Assembly: GCA_018398815.1 (NCBI GenBank)
Contig: CM031600.1
Coordinates: forward strand, 48,236,524 to 48,300,523
Reading direction: 5' to 3'
From: Conus ventricosus
Taxonomy: Eukaryota; Mollusca; Gastropoda; Neogastropoda; Conidae
Length of the DNA stretch: 64,000 nucleotides
Shown: in pieces, positions 24,413 through 35,377 of the stretch
Layout of the letters: the number at the start of each line of letters is the position of its first letter
Position numbering within the stretch: the stretch's first letter is position 1
Notes under the pieces: generated by a model
Database searches by the model: none
What the model saw: the letters and a program-made list of their open reading frames with translations, nothing else
What the model was told of the DNA's origin: nothing
Made by a program: the position numbers and the translations under genes

Positions 24413-25313
24413 ATTTTTCAACCTGGCTGTTATAAACGCTTGCCAATGTGACTCCCTGCTCTCTAAACAATGTTTTATTCGTTCTGCTAGCGTTGCGTCT
24501 TCTATAAAATTTTTTCGATAGTTTTCTCTTATTCTATTCACTTGAGTTCGTAATAGGTCTCGGTTAGTAGTCGTCACTTCTAGTCTTGCTGATTTTTCTC
24601 TTGTCAAGACTTTTAGTCTTTGGGTTATTCTTTCTTTAATATCAGGCCCTAAGTGGGTCATCAGCCTCAACGAGTTTTTCTTTTCCCCTTTTTATAGCCC
24701 ATCTAGTTCACCTAGTTTGCTAAATTGTTTGTTAATTCGCCTCTGTTTGGTTCTTAAAGCATGATCAAGGCCGTTATTTTCTCGCATGGGCAGCGGTGAG
24801 TCGTGTATAGTCTTCAATGCTGTTTCTTCTGAAAAACTGGTTTCTGCTTCTATTGCATTTATTATTTTATCTGCCGATGATTTAATTCTTTAAGTTCCAT
24901 GTTTTGTATTTGGTTAGCTGTTGGGAGTTCCTGCAGTGTGTTTTGAAGTTTAGAAACTGCCTCCGCCCTTAATTTCGGTCTAACAAGACCAAGGCGATTT
25001 TGATCTTTCACACTGAGTCTTTTTTGTTATTGTACTCTTGGCTAAAACTTTGAGGGGTCTGGTTTAGTTGTAACCCGAAAAGTTGCCCTTGATCGTTTTT
25101 TACAGACAAAACCATCTTCTAATTCAAATCATTTGGGTCTATAAATTGGGAGGTTCTTGACCTAAACTTTTGTAAAATGCTCCGACCGTACTTTCTGTTA
25201 ATTAAACGCCGCATTGAGAGCTTTTGAGCGATGCTGTGTCAAGGGGATCATTTCACTCATGTCGTCTCCAAGATCAAAAACATCATAATCTTCTTCCCCT
25301 TCAATTCCGCCAT
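24413..25313 (-). pseudogene. Element A coiled-coil membrane-anchored protein, partial
   Basis: The start at 25313 begins MA and soon reaches an acidic block. Later segments are rich in heptad-like K, E, R, Q, L (LKVLTREKSARLEV, QRRINKQFSKLGEL), consistent with long coiled coils. The frame enters the gap just after NKTLFREQGVTLAS. The complete counterpart in element B (60797-61975) shows a hydrophobic C-terminus, so this is probably a virion or membrane structural protein. At least four frame changes occur between 25313 and 24670. Function is inferred from context only. Confidence 0.65.
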
Positions 25314-25349
25314 GTTTTTAAATAATTAACTTTTATTTTGCTTCATAAA

Positions 25350-26612
25350 ATGGCGGAGCAACATATGGCCGTTCTTAACCCGATAGAAAACTGAAAGAGC
25401 CCCTTGGCGTGAAGGGAAATAAACGGAATATTATTGTTCCAAATAATCCATTACTATTGATGCAGATCAAATTCTTACTGTCAAATTTCCAGACTTAGGA
25501 GCAGATGAATTGATTGTCCCAGGCTCTGCGCGTTTACTTTCAAATAGAATTTCGATTCAACAACAGACCCAAACAGGACAGTTGTACAGAATCTAGGGCG
25601 GCAATCGTTAAGAAAATTTCTATACACTTGGGGGGCAAGAAATATTTTCTTTACACATCCCAGACATATTTTTAACCTATTCTGATCTATGGCAACCGGG
25701 AATGAAAGGGCTGATTTTTGCGTTTAAAGGAATCAAAAATGAAGAAGCACAAAAAACATAGAATAGGCGCCGCAGATACTAAAGACGGTAAAAAAGTATG
25801 CAGCTGTAAATTTTGCGTAGGAAATCGCTTTTCCATCCCCTTAGATTTTGAGTTTTTTAAAAGCGCATGCACCATACTTTCAAGGAGCATTAAAAGACAG
25901 ATTGTCATATGAACTAACTTTAATGAATACAAACGTGTTATCAGATCAACAGACACCGAAGCAAATACAGCATTTCTGACATTCGTTTGAGTTTGACGTT
26001 GTTAGCAACTCAAATTTTTAGCGGGGCTGATTGGCCACCAATATCATTCACATTTCCCAATATATTACGAAAGGTGATTCATCATAAAAACATATCCAGA
26101 AGCAGGCAGACACTATATGGAATTTTAGTTTTAGTGTTGCAGCAAGATCGCTTAAAGGTTTTTTATTTGCTGTGCGAAGATCAAGAAACCGTTCAAAAGA
26201 GCAAGTGAAAAGTTTTTTAATCCAAAAATAACGAAAGTACAATGTTTCGTTTGAGGGTAGCCCAAAACCAAATCTACGCTAGCGGGCTTAAACCTTATCA
26301 CATTTTGATGAAATAAAAACTTTTTTGGGGGCGGGAGGTGTAGAAATCCAACAGTTGACCTTGTTCTAAAGATTTACATTTTCACATGTTAGGCTTGATG
26401 ATTATTTAACAACAAAAACGGTTTATGGATTGACCTAGCCCAACAGAGGATAAATCAGTTGCATGGAGCGGGAGAAAGGTGAAAGAGTAATAAACATTCA
26501 AATTGATAAAAAAGAAGAAGCCGATAAACCGCTTAATGTACATTTGTTTTTATTATATGATGCGCAGCTAAATATTGTAGCTAACAAAATTAAAAGATGT
26601 AGTATACTAAAT
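25350..26612 (+). pseudogene. Element A F54H12.2-type protein (putative major structural protein), frameshifted
   Basis: Starts at the ATG at 25350, 36 bp from the divergent coiled-coil gene. Recognisable stretches include VKFPDLGADELIVPGSARLS, TYSDLWQPGNERADF, KKVCSCKFCVGNRFSIPLDF, RVIHHK, FEGSPNQIYASGLKPYHIFD and LNVHLFLLYDAQLNI. From memory, these resemble a conserved family annotated in animals as F54H12.2-like, found beside Maverick integrase genes. A capsid (jelly-roll) role is my inference and was not shown here. About 420 codons with at least eight frame shifts. Two Cys pairs lie in the CSCKFC region. The element B copy is at 59525-60790. Confidence 0.65.
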
Positions 26613-26635
26613 TTTTTTTTTATTTTAAAAAAAGC

Positions 26636-27295
26636 ATGTCTGTTCGGGTTTATCCAAATGTGCCTACAGCCCCCGCAAAAGAAGGGATAGTAGAAAGCCC
26701 TAACATAAAAACTTCAGATTAACAAACATTACACAAATGCAACAAAAAATAGAGCAAGACCTTCAAATCCCAGCAAAACCCAAACGAAGGTATTCTGCTG
26801 CCTTTAATGCTGTTACATATGTTAATACTGGAACATCGACTATAGTGCTCTATCAGCAGGAACGAGTGTTGGCCCCTTAGCAACGGGCATAGCGCACCCG
26901 GTTTTAAAACCTCTAGGAGGTTTGTCTTTAGCTCTCGTCTGTGTTCATTAGCTGTAAGTGCGGCTGGCAAAAAAATTAAAAAACTAAAACTCCAAAGCAC
27001 ACAGCTATGGTTCAACTAATAACGGCAAAAAAACTTAGCTCGTTTAAAACTGCAATAATAAAGCGCTAGTTGACTCAAACTCACGGTGAAGAATTTAATC
27101 GTTTACAGGCCGTTTTGATGACTACAAAAGACAAAAGTTTGATCTTCAAAAGAAGGCAAGGACAAGTTTTTCTCAACAAGCCAGGAGCCCCCGAGCGATA
27201 AAAAGGAATGCTTAAAAAAAGTAAACGAGACATTAAACTCTGTTCTAAAACAGCTCACAGTAACACATCGAAGGGTGTTTATACCCTTTGTTTAT
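26636..27295 (+). pseudogene. Element A small membrane protein, frameshifted
   Basis: Begins MSVRVYPNVPTAP. The middle has a glycine- and alanine-rich hydrophobic segment (AGTSVGPLATGIAHPVLKPL, GGLSLALVCVSLAVSAAG), then a basic patch (KKIKKLKL) and a helical EF-hand-like tail (ALVDSNSHGEEFNRLQAVL). It sits between the F54H12.2-type gene and the polymerase on the same strand. Element B carries the same start (MSVQIYPKV) at 59440. Probably a membrane-inserted virion protein; family not identified. Confidence 0.55.
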
Positions 27296-27365
27296 GAGTC
27301 CAAGCACAAAAAGACCGTGATATTGATTCTGATTAAGCCGTTTTTATTTTTTTAATTTAAAAAAA

Positions 27366-30300
27366 ATGTTGGCTTAGAAAAGAAAGACGCATGGCTAAGA
27401 TATAAAGAAGGACAAGATGAATTGTTTGAGGAATGCTCGAGAGAGAGCGTTATCAAGAGCGCTGAATGATATTGATTTAGAAGTCCTTGACCCAACAAAC
27501 GTACAGGCAAGCGTTGTTCATGCTATTTCTCAAGTTCCAGGCAAACTAACAAAAGACCGCCAGTTAAAGTAATGTTAGCTGTTTTAATCGACTATATAAC
27601 AATAAATGAAGAAAATCTAGAAGTCTGGGTCTCAACCTAAACAACAGACTATTCTTTCCTCTAATGACTTAACACCCGGTTGGGCAGACGAACTGCTTAC
27701 ACAGTTTGACGCTGCCGCGAGAAGCTAAAAATGAGAGGCTCTGGTTGGTCAGAGGGCGAAGTCTTAGAGATTAGATTAAAACAGGCTAAGTATGCACCGA
27801 TTGTAGGCAAGGCTTACATTCCGAACCTCGGGGGTTGGTTTTTTAAAAAGAGCAGTTTTAAACATAAAAAATTCAGACAACAAATGTTTCATGGGGGTGT
27901 GTTCTTGCAAGGGCTGCATCATGTCCGCGAACACGCAGAGAGAGTGACTAACTATCGGGAATAAAACCAAAGATCTTAACTTTAATGAATATCCTTTCCT
28001 GTTAGTGTAGACCAAATTGATCAGTTTGAAGAACAAAACAAACCAATAACTGTTAATGTATACACATGGGGTGAGGAAACAAATTTGGTGCCAATTAAAG
28101 TGTCCAAGAAAGTCCAACAATAGGCGAACCCGCCAAAAATCATGTGGACTTACTCCCAATGTTTTCGCCCGCAGGGCTGCCACATTACACATTGATACGC
28201 ACAATGAGCAGATTATTTTGCGCATACTTCAAAACATGAACTAAACAAAAAATTCTGTAGAAAATGTTTAACAAGAATTCCAACCGCTCAAGCCGCGCTT
28301 GAAAAATATAAAACATTTTAAAGTTCTGTAGACTGTAAACAGAACTAACTAAAGCCCCCGCCAGGATCTAAAGTTAGTTTTAAGAACTGGAAACGGCTGC
28401 AAAAAAAGTCCATACGTAGTTTTACGCAGACTTCGAGTCGCTTATTGTTCCTTATGAAGGGCCAGCAACCCCAAAAACTTCGAAAAAACAGTCTTAATGA
28501 GTAATCTCAGATTTGTTCATTTGCCTTCATTATTGTTAGGTCGGATGGCGTTTATTCAGAGCCAGAATTATATAGAGGACCCGATGCGGCAGAAACATTC
28601 TTAAAAAAGCATGCAGCAAGTGCGTAACGCCTGTTCTAATAATCTAAACTTATCTGAAATCATAATGGCGCCTGAAGACCAACAACAGTATGACTCAGCC
28701 ACGCATTGTTGGATTTGCGGTTTTAGAGCTAACGCCCAAGAGTGTAAACCCCACAGTAAGAGACCATGATCACATTAGTGGGAAGTTTAGAGGTGCAGCG
28801 CACAGTAAATGCAATCTTAAAACTAAAGTTTGATCCAAAGACATGGAAGCTGCCTGTATTCTTTCACAACTTGCGAGGTTATGACTCTCACCTTATAATG
28901 CAAGCAGTAACCAGCGCCTTCTGGGTAGCATGCATTGCACAGTCATCAGAAAAGTACATGTGTTTCACTTTAAATAAATGTCTTTCTACGACTCTATGCA
29001 ACACATGATGGGCTCATTAGAGGCACTGGCTATGTCCTTAAAGTCCTGCCCAATAACAGGAAAAATACTTTGACCCAACTCTCGTTAGAAAGGGCGTTTA
29101 CCCTTATGAGTACATGAACAGTTGGGAAAGGTTTGATGAAGACACACTTCCTCCTAAAGGCGCGTTCTTTTCTAGTCTCAGAGGAAAGGACATCAGCGAC
29201 TCCGATTACCAACATGCTCAAGATGCGTGGCAGAAGTTAGATTGTAAACGATGGGAGACTATCATGACTCCTATTTAATGGCAGATGTATGTTTGTTGGC
29301 GGACGTCTTTGAAAATTATAGAAAGACCTGCATGAAACATTACAGTTTGGATCCTGCGCATTATATTTCTGCACCCGGGATGAGTTGGGACGCTTCTTAA
29401 AGTTTACTGGAGTACAAATTGATCTATTGTCAGATTTACCAATGATTCAGATGATTGAAAAACGGATTGCGTGGAGGAATTAGTATGGCGTCGCATCATT
29501 ACTGTAAAGCAAACAACAAATACTTGGACGACTATGATCCAAATAAAAGGTCTAACTATCTTATGTATTTAGATGCAAACAATCTGTATGGATGGGCAAT
29601 GGCGCAATCACTTCCGTTACGCAACTTTAAAATGTACACAGGCGGTGATCCGAATATTTTCAAAAGGCATTAAAGTGGTTGAAACAGTTTAACGCCTGAT
29701 CAACAGCGTGGTTTCATTCTAGAAGTTGACTTAGAATATCCTCATGAACTCCATGACCTGCATAATGACTATCCATTAGCACAAAAAGAAAAGTCTTAAA
29801 GATGAACCAAGAGAGCCGCCTAAACTTGTGCCTAATCTTCGGGCAAAAAAAATTATGTCTGTCATTACAGACTTCTGCAATTTATTTAAGACACGGTTGA
29901 AGTTAAAGTGTTCATGCATAATGCTTTGATCAAGAACAGTTCATGAAACCATACATCATGAAGAACACTGATCTCAGAACCAAATCCACAGATGCTTCAG
30001 AAAAAGACTTTTTCAAGCTGATGAACAACAGCTGCTTTGGAAAGACTATGGAGAATCCGCACAAGCGTAAAGATGTCAGATTAGTCACCAGAGAGAACGA
30101 AGCAATTAAGCTGACTTCAAAACCTAATTATCAGGACTTCAGAAGATTTCATGATCAGCTTTTTGGCATAATGATGAAAAAAAAGAAAGTCAAATTAGAC
30201 AAACCTGTATTTATTGGGTTTACTGTTTTAGATTATCAAAGCTTTTGATGTTAGAGTTTCTTTATGACTACTTTAAGCCTCGTATCCTGAGTCCAGAGTA

Positions 30301-30793
30301 CTTTACACAGATACAGATAGTTTTGTTATAGATATCCCTACGAAGACATCTATAAAGACATGGAAATGGAAGTGGCTAAAGGGCATGCGGGGTGGTACGA
30401 CACATCTGATTACCCTAAAGATTCGCCTTTGCATTCAATTACTAACAAGAAGGTTTTAGGAAAGATGAAGGATGAATTATCTGAAAGGTGATCAAGGAGT
30501 ATGTGGGGTTAAGGTCAAAAATGTACAGTATTTCGAGCCAGGAGAAAATCATTAAGAAAGCAAAAGGAATATCCCGCAGTGTTGTGCAGTCAAACATATC
30601 ACATGACAACACTAAAGAAGCATTGTTTGGCAATAAGACTTTTCATCATGACAACGTAAAACTACGATCTAATCTACATGAGATCAACACAACAGTTGTA
30701 ACAAAGAAGTCATTAGATAGAACAAACACAAAACGGGTGTTTGTTAATCCAGAGTTTTCATATGCAATTGGGCACTGGAGAACCGTAAATTAA
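27366..30793 (+). pseudogene. Element A protein-primed DNA polymerase B with EndoVII-like motif, frameshifted
   Basis: Role: replicates the linear element from a terminal protein primer. In order: an N-terminal region with RGSGWSEGEVLEIRL, LHHVREHAERVTNY and QFEEQNKPITVNVYTW; a zinc/HNH-like block around 28708-28815 (C-x2-C, then VRDHDHISGKFRGAAH) resembling recombination endonuclease VII; exonuclease segment FFHNLRGYDSHLIMQAV; palm motif A YLDANNLYGWAMAQ; motif B LMNNSCFGKTMENP; motif C YTDTDSFVIDI; and a C-terminus ending IGHWRTVN. The length of about 1140 codons fits Maverick polymerases. All catalytic motifs are visible but spread over at least ten frame changes. It ends immediately next to the convergent integrase stop. 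Confidence 0.88.
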
Positions 30794-31740
30794 TTAAAGC
30801 GGAACTGTGTCTGGCGGAATTATCTGCAGTTCTTCTTTCACAAAAGATCTTTGGGAGCTGGTTGTTATGTTGTGTCAGTTTCTCGTAAATAATACACGGG
30901 CGGATTCATTTTTACAATTCTTTTTATTTCATATGGATCAACACTCCAAACTGGATCTGTTGCCCTGATGCGAGTGTCCCCTTCTGCTTCCCCGGTAAAT
31001 AAAGGTACCTTACTTTTAAACCAAACGGTAATAGTTTGCCGGATGAAGACTCTCCTTCAACAACATTTATTGTTTTTTCTTTTAATTGCTTGTACTGTGT
31101 TTAGCCCTTTAAATTCTTCTTATTCATGCGCGCAAAACTGAGGGCAGTCTTCTAACCCATTCTGTGTTGCGAGGAATTGTCAATCAGCTCTCTGTGATAC
31201 TGGTAGAAAAAAGTCTTTCAGCTAACTGTTTGTTAAAGTTTTCAACTAAAGCCTGTGATCTGTGAACTCCTGGAATGCCTCTTCTAATGGTAACTCTATG
31301 TTTTAACAATAATTGATTCACTTGGCCTTTAAATTCTTTTCCATCGTCAACTTGAATCATGCGAGGATAAGTTAGTGGCCCTCGTTGGTATATCAGTTGT
31401 ATAGCGACAGCAACAGCAGAAGCACTCTTTTGTGTTAATGGCTCCGCATCTTTGTATCTTGAAGCCATGTCAATGACTGTGAGTGCGTACTTAAATCTTT
31501 TTCGTCTAATCGTATCAGAGGGTAAATATAGAAGATCCATTTGAGGGTGTCGTTTGGAGTTGTATTAACAAAGTGTGGGTCTCTGTATTCGTCTAGGGCA
31601 GGTAAATAAATTTGCCAAATTGCTTGTTTAGATAACCATTCCTTTGCTGTTTGTTCACTGACTCCTGCCGCTTGGCTTAGCTTTTGTATTGCTGTGATAC
31701 CCTTCCAATATCCTTGGGCGAATAATAAGATTTTGTTCAT
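30794..31740 (-). pseudogene. Element A retroviral-type integrase (DDE), frameshifted
   Basis: Role: cuts and joins element ends into host DNA. N-terminal region GYWKGITAIQKLSQAAGVSE with a helix-turn-helix look, then the catalytic core: first Asp in QMDLLYLP, second Asp in IQVDDGKEFKG, Glu in ALVENFNKQLAERLF. The C-terminal domain has LKVRYLYLPG and ends near EELQIIPPDTVPL. All three acidic residues are present. Three or more frame shifts, notably near 31560 and 31180. The stop at 30794-30796 directly abuts the polymerase stop at 30791-30793. Confidence 0.88.
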
Positions 31741-31743
31741 TTT

Positions 31744-32153
31744 TTATTCAGCCAATATTTGCGCAACAAAATACACAACAGTCATACCAAAGGCAATAAA
31801 CGCGATTTCTTGCATCTTTTGTTTTTCTGATGGTGATAAAAGTCACTGAATTTTGGTGGGGGCAATGTCTGGACCGGTTTGCCTGTTACTAGATAATATT
31901 GTTTTATTGCTTGATCAACATCTTTAAATATGTAAGCTGCATGCCCCTGTTTTTTCAGTGTGTCATTAATAAAATCTAACTGCTCAAGTCTCTGCTTTTC
32001 ATAGGCGTCTTGTGCAGCTGCTAGTTGCTCCATAGCTTTGTTATGTCTTTTTCTCTCGCCGTCATCCCGCAGTTTACTAAATGCGAAATTACTTCCGCTA
32101 AAAGCAAGCGCATTCACCACAGCGCCGCCTATCATCATTACGAGTGAGGCCAT
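31744..32153 (-). CDS. Element A small alpha-helical protein with two hydrophobic ends
   Basis: Starts MASLVMMIGGAVVNALAFSG, a hydrophobic segment. A charged helix (KAMEQLAAAQDAYEKQRLEQ, then LDFINDTLKKQGHAAYIF) and PPPKFSDFYH follow. One shift near 31850 brings in a second hydrophobic tail (TVVYFVAQILAE) before the stop at 31744. Its 3' end is 3 bp from the integrase start, so the two are probably co-expressed. The counterpart in B is at 53519-53928. I recognise it as recurring in such elements of aquatic invertebrates but know no function. Confidence 0.65.
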
Positions 32154-32175
32154 TTTTTATAAATGTATTTTTTAT

Positions 32176-32405
32176 TTACATATTTATACTGTCTGGAATT
32201 ATTCCTTGCTTGACTAGAAAATCTTTCGTGGCAAACGAAGCTGCAATGATAGCAATCAGCTTTGCTGAATCCTCAAAGTCTAGTTTGCCAAGATCTGCCG
32301 GTTTAATTCTTAACAAGCTTTACCAAGCATTGAGTATCCTACACTTAGGCCTCCAACAACAGCAGAATGGTATACAAGGTTAGCAATAGTTTTTTCGGTG
32401 CTCAT
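32176..32405 (-). pseudogene. Element A small hydrophobic protein, one frameshift
   Basis: About 75 codons: MSTEKTIANLVYHSAVVGG with a glycine-rich hydrophobic N-terminus, then a PADLGKLDFEDSAKL-like helix, and an end in KQGIIPDSINM. One frame shift near 32320. Same strand as its neighbour, 22 bp upstream of it. B has a worn copy at 53264-53501. Likely a membrane protein, unknown role. Confidence 0.6.
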
Positions 32406-32441
32406 TTTAAAAATAAAATAATTATAATTAATATAAAAAAC

Positions 32442-33402
32442 ATGAACAGCGATGATCTACTACAGCTACAGGGCAGCCTAAACCTTCCTGAACTATGAAT
32501 GGACAAGTTGATGATCAAGCTATTATGCCCAAAAAGGAGAGGCTGTATTCTTTGGCAGCATGTGGGAAAACAAAACAGTTCCTCGGAACTGAATTCAGCA
32601 TAGAACAGATTCAACAGATGTCGCCACAAGACATTATAAAGTATCATAACAGGTATGAAGCGCAGTTGGGGTCGAGAATGGTAAAAAGCGTTGGGCAAAC
32701 GGTTCTTAGTTTGTACACTAAACTAGTCAGTAGATTTGCTCCCATTGATTCTGAACAAGATCTTACGTATGATTTAACGCAAGATCCAGTTTTAAACAAA
32801 GTCATTAGAGTCTCTAGGGTGTGATCTATACTACAGATTTGGAACATTGTTATCGCATTAATCATGGGATTAATAACTTTTAATCATATAGATTTTGTTT
32901 CCCTTCAAAATGAACGAGCTGGAAAATCATCAGAACCAGAATCAGGAAACATTGAATCAAGTGGAGAAAGTAACCAAGCCAGAAAATCAGCAGAATCAGA
33001 AAACACTGAACCAGGTGGGGACCAGTGAAAAGCACCCTCATCCTGGGCGTGTTAAAGCAGCGAAAAAAATTAGCAGAGTGGAACAGACAAAAAAATTAAT
33101 GTTACAGGAATATAACTCATCATGAAAACATAACACGCCAACGCCAGAACAAGTTGATTCAATGCCAGCTATAAAAACTCCATGTGATACAAGACCTACA
33201 GCACCAAAGTCTTCATGGAATATTGAACTTAAAACTGTTGCCATTTTTGGCGCCATTGCTGCTGTTGGGGGCAGTTATTACGGTTATAAAATATATACAC
33301 AATGGCAACAAAAACAAAAGCAATCAAAAAAAATCTGAACCACTAAATACAGAAAAAAGACAACAGCACGCCAAAACCGCCAATAACAAAGCATCATTTT
33401 GA
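32442..33402 (+). pseudogene. Element A soluble-domain plus membrane-tail protein, frameshifted
   Basis: Diverges from the small hydrophobic gene with 36 bp between starts. N-terminal part MNSDDLLQLQ, then FSIEQIQQMSPQDIIKYHN and RYEAQLGSRMVKSVGQTVLS. A Q/N-rich linker follows (NQNQETLNQVEKV), then KAAKKISRVEQTKKLML, and finally a hydrophobic stretch (LLPFLAPLLLLGAVITVIKY) with a basic tail. Stops and shifts occur near 32490, 32822, 33125 and 33170. Probably a membrane-anchored virion protein. The worn B copy is at 52325-53227. Confidence 0.6.
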
Positions 33403-33465
33403 TCCATTTCAGATGGAATAATATTTTAAGAACTTAAATTTAAATTTTTTTAATAAAAATAGAAC

Positions 33466-33699
33466 ATGGCGTATTATAAAATGATGGTGTCAATAAATAA
33501 AGACATGGAGTCTATAAAAGACATTTCCATAGACCAGAATTGTAATCATGCGGTTGCTTCGGGTGTAAGAACTTCATTAAGATCTATGCTAACCGATCTT
33601 GCGCAGAGAACGCTGAGCAAGATATTCTCAGCGATGACGCGTTTTTTGAGGCGTGTGTGTACTATATTAGACATCTACTATTTAAGACAAAAAACATAG
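33466..33699 (+). CDS. Element A terminal small ORF, unknown
   Basis: 77 codons beginning MAYYKMMVSINKDMESI, with SLRSMLTDLAQRTLSKIFSA in the middle. Outermost gene of the element, next to the AT-rich subterminal repeats. The same start (MAYY) and the segment around CNQCG / ALAQR appear in the opposite orientation in B at 52281-52085. Function unknown. Confidence 0.5.
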   Translation: MAYYKMMVSINKDMESIKDISIDQNCNHAVASGVRTSLRSMLTDLAQRTLSKIFSAMTRFLRRVCTILDIYYLRQKT

Positions 33700-33729
33700 A
33701 ACGTATTTTTTTGATAATTATAAGATAAC

Positions 33730-33900
33730 TGAATAAGAACTTGGTTGTACTTAGAGGATGACTTAGTTATGATCTTAGGTTGACTTGAGTAAAACTTAAT
33801 TAAAAACTTAATCAAGAACTTATTAAGAACTTGAAGTAACTTAATTAAAACTTAATTAAGTTCTTAATTAAAAACTTGATAACTTAAGTAAGAACTTAGA
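33730..33900. repeat. Element A subterminal AT-rich short repeats
   Basis: Degenerate 10-12 bp units such as AAGAACTTG, ACTTAATTAA and GATGACTTAG. They occupy the same place relative to the MAYY gene as the AAGTCATCC repeats of element B. Confidence 0.75.
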
Positions 33901-34350
33901 GTGTGTGCATGCGTGGGGTGGGGGTGGGTAGGGGGTGGGGGGTGGGGGGCGTGCGTGCGTGGGGTGGGGCAAAACAAACAACAAAACAACAAACAAACAA
34001 CAAACAAACACACAATAGACAGGACAGTGCTTGTGGGAAAGTAAAGGGGGCTTTTTGTTGTCCACACTTGAACGTCGTAAATCAAGACAGCCACGTTGAA
34101 GCAAGTTTTCAGGAAGAATGTTTGCCAGGCGGTTACGCGTAACCGTTACTATTTTAGAACCACGTCATACTATCGTCAGTAGTCCAAAACCCGCCGCGCA
34201 GGTCTGCACGCTGTTAGGCCATCCCTGTGGTCTCTGACTGTACAGCAGACTTCCAACACCCGCCCACCGTTGTATCGATTTCTTCCACCCAACAACCTAG
34301 CCTTCGCTGCTGCCAGGCGGTTACGCGTAACCGTTACTATTTTTAGAAGC
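33900..34350 (+). repeat. Element A right terminal region with two palindromes
   Basis: GGTTACGCGTAACC at 34131-34144 and 34319-34332, each preceded by CCAGGC and followed by GTTACTATTTT(T)AGA and a CGTCA block. The stretch AGTGCTTG...GGGGGCTTTT...TTGAACGTCGTAAATC at 34025-34085 recurs near 38010-38065 in the same orientation. Confidence 0.8.
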
Positions 34351-34690
34351 CCGTCACAGTAGTTCAGAAAACTTAACATTCCAATCGCCATAAGACAAAG
34401 AGTTTCATTATACTTTCCTTCTCGCACAACAAAAGTTCATCCAGGCTTAGGGCCAGCATTGGCGGGAGTTAGTGTTTTTTCAAAAGTAAATACTGCTTTA
34501 GTAGAGCTTTTTGGCGGCTCTGTGCACAGTCAGCAACCATTAATATGAGTATTTTCTCGGCCAGTAGTTCCGAAACCCCAGCCCGAGTCGTGTTCCGTGT
34601 CGTCTGCTTTGCCGTTGTTTCAGAAACACCACAAGGTGGAGAAGTTTTCTGAACTACTAGGTAGTACACCTGTCACTGAACATTTGGAGC
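34351..34690. other. Intergenic stretch with a perfect 17-bp inverted repeat
   Basis: AGTAGTTCAGAAAACTT at 34358-34374 and its reverse complement at 34642-34658 bracket about 270 bp. Two weaker versions lie at about 34177 and 34562. No gene seen between the arms. Confidence 0.7.
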
Positions 34691-35172
34691 TTTTTGAATG
34701 AAATCATTTCTTCAAAAGTTAAAAGCTTTTCAAAGTTAACAACATCTCTTTCAAATATATCGGCTAAATCTTTGTCTTAAATTAACAAGCTTTCAAGGCG
34801 CTTGTGTAGTTCGTCATTAGTAGGTTCGCGTTTTTCTTTTCCGAAAAAGCAATACTTCTCTTTGGTTTAGAAGTTAAAGCAATAGGCCCGCCTAATTTTC
34901 TTTGTTTAGATACTCCGCCATACAGTTGTAATAAAACACAATCACCTATAGCAAGAATTCCTCTGTGAACAAACACAACCGTCTGTATTGAAAGCCGTGA
35001 ATAAACTGAGTGACGTTGGTTGGGGCGCTGCTTCTAAATCGTCATATCCGGTCGCATGGTAAGCACCTTGCCAGTCATAAGGCCCGACATCATAAATTAA
35101 GTTATCAGGTGTCAACCTAATGGCGGGCCTCAGCAGTATTCTGATAGTGCGGATTCCTGGGCAGGTCGACAA
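34690..35172 (-). pseudogene. Unrecognised protein gene in element C, frameshifted
   Basis: Two overlapping minus frames join to a plausible protein: RLTPDNLIYDVGPYDWQGAY and HATGYDDLEAAPQPTSLSLF in one frame, then FVHRGILAIGDCVLLQLYGG and KLGGPIALTSKPKRSIAF in the next. A third frame adds a helical end (KREPTNDELHKRLESL, FEKLLTFEEMISFKKLQ). Amino-acid composition is ordinary, so it looks like a real coding sequence with indels. I do not recognise the family. It lies just beyond the point where the element C polymerase homology ends. Confidence 0.5.
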
Positions 35173-35377
35173 TTAGCAATTAAAGGCTTAACTGCTCTGC
35201 TGTTTGTGTATGAGGCGCGTTCAGAGACTGCTGCTTTTTCCCCTACGTTGCTCTATGGGGATGTGTTCAGCCACTGTTGATTTCCCCTACGTTACTCTCT
35301 AGAAAGTTTGTAGATAAACGTTTTTTTTAGTTATTGAAGTCTTACTTGTCAGAGAACAGTAATATGCTGATTCTAGG

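Larger units (their letters stand above)
24413..34350 (+). mobile_element. Maverick/Polinton-like element A (left end in gap)
   Basis: Gene order from left: coiled-coil membrane protein (-), F54H12.2-type protein (+), small membrane protein (+), protein-primed DNA polymerase B (+), retroviral-type integrase (-), two small proteins (-), two more small proteins (+), then AT-rich subterminal repeats and palindromes at 34131-34144 and 34319-34332. Polymerase plus retroviral-type integrase is the defining combination of Maverick/Polinton elements. A packaging ATPase and protease were not seen but could be in the gap. Many single-base frameshifts are present. Confidence 0.88.

Noticed and set aside
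23366..24670. A 434-residue frame across the N gap
   Set aside because: Most of it is N. Only the right-hand part is sequence, and I annotated that alone.
25718..25956. Alternative minus-strand frame over the F54H12.2-type gene
   Set aside because: It is a shadow of the plus-strand gene, whose plus translation matches a conserved family and the element B copy.
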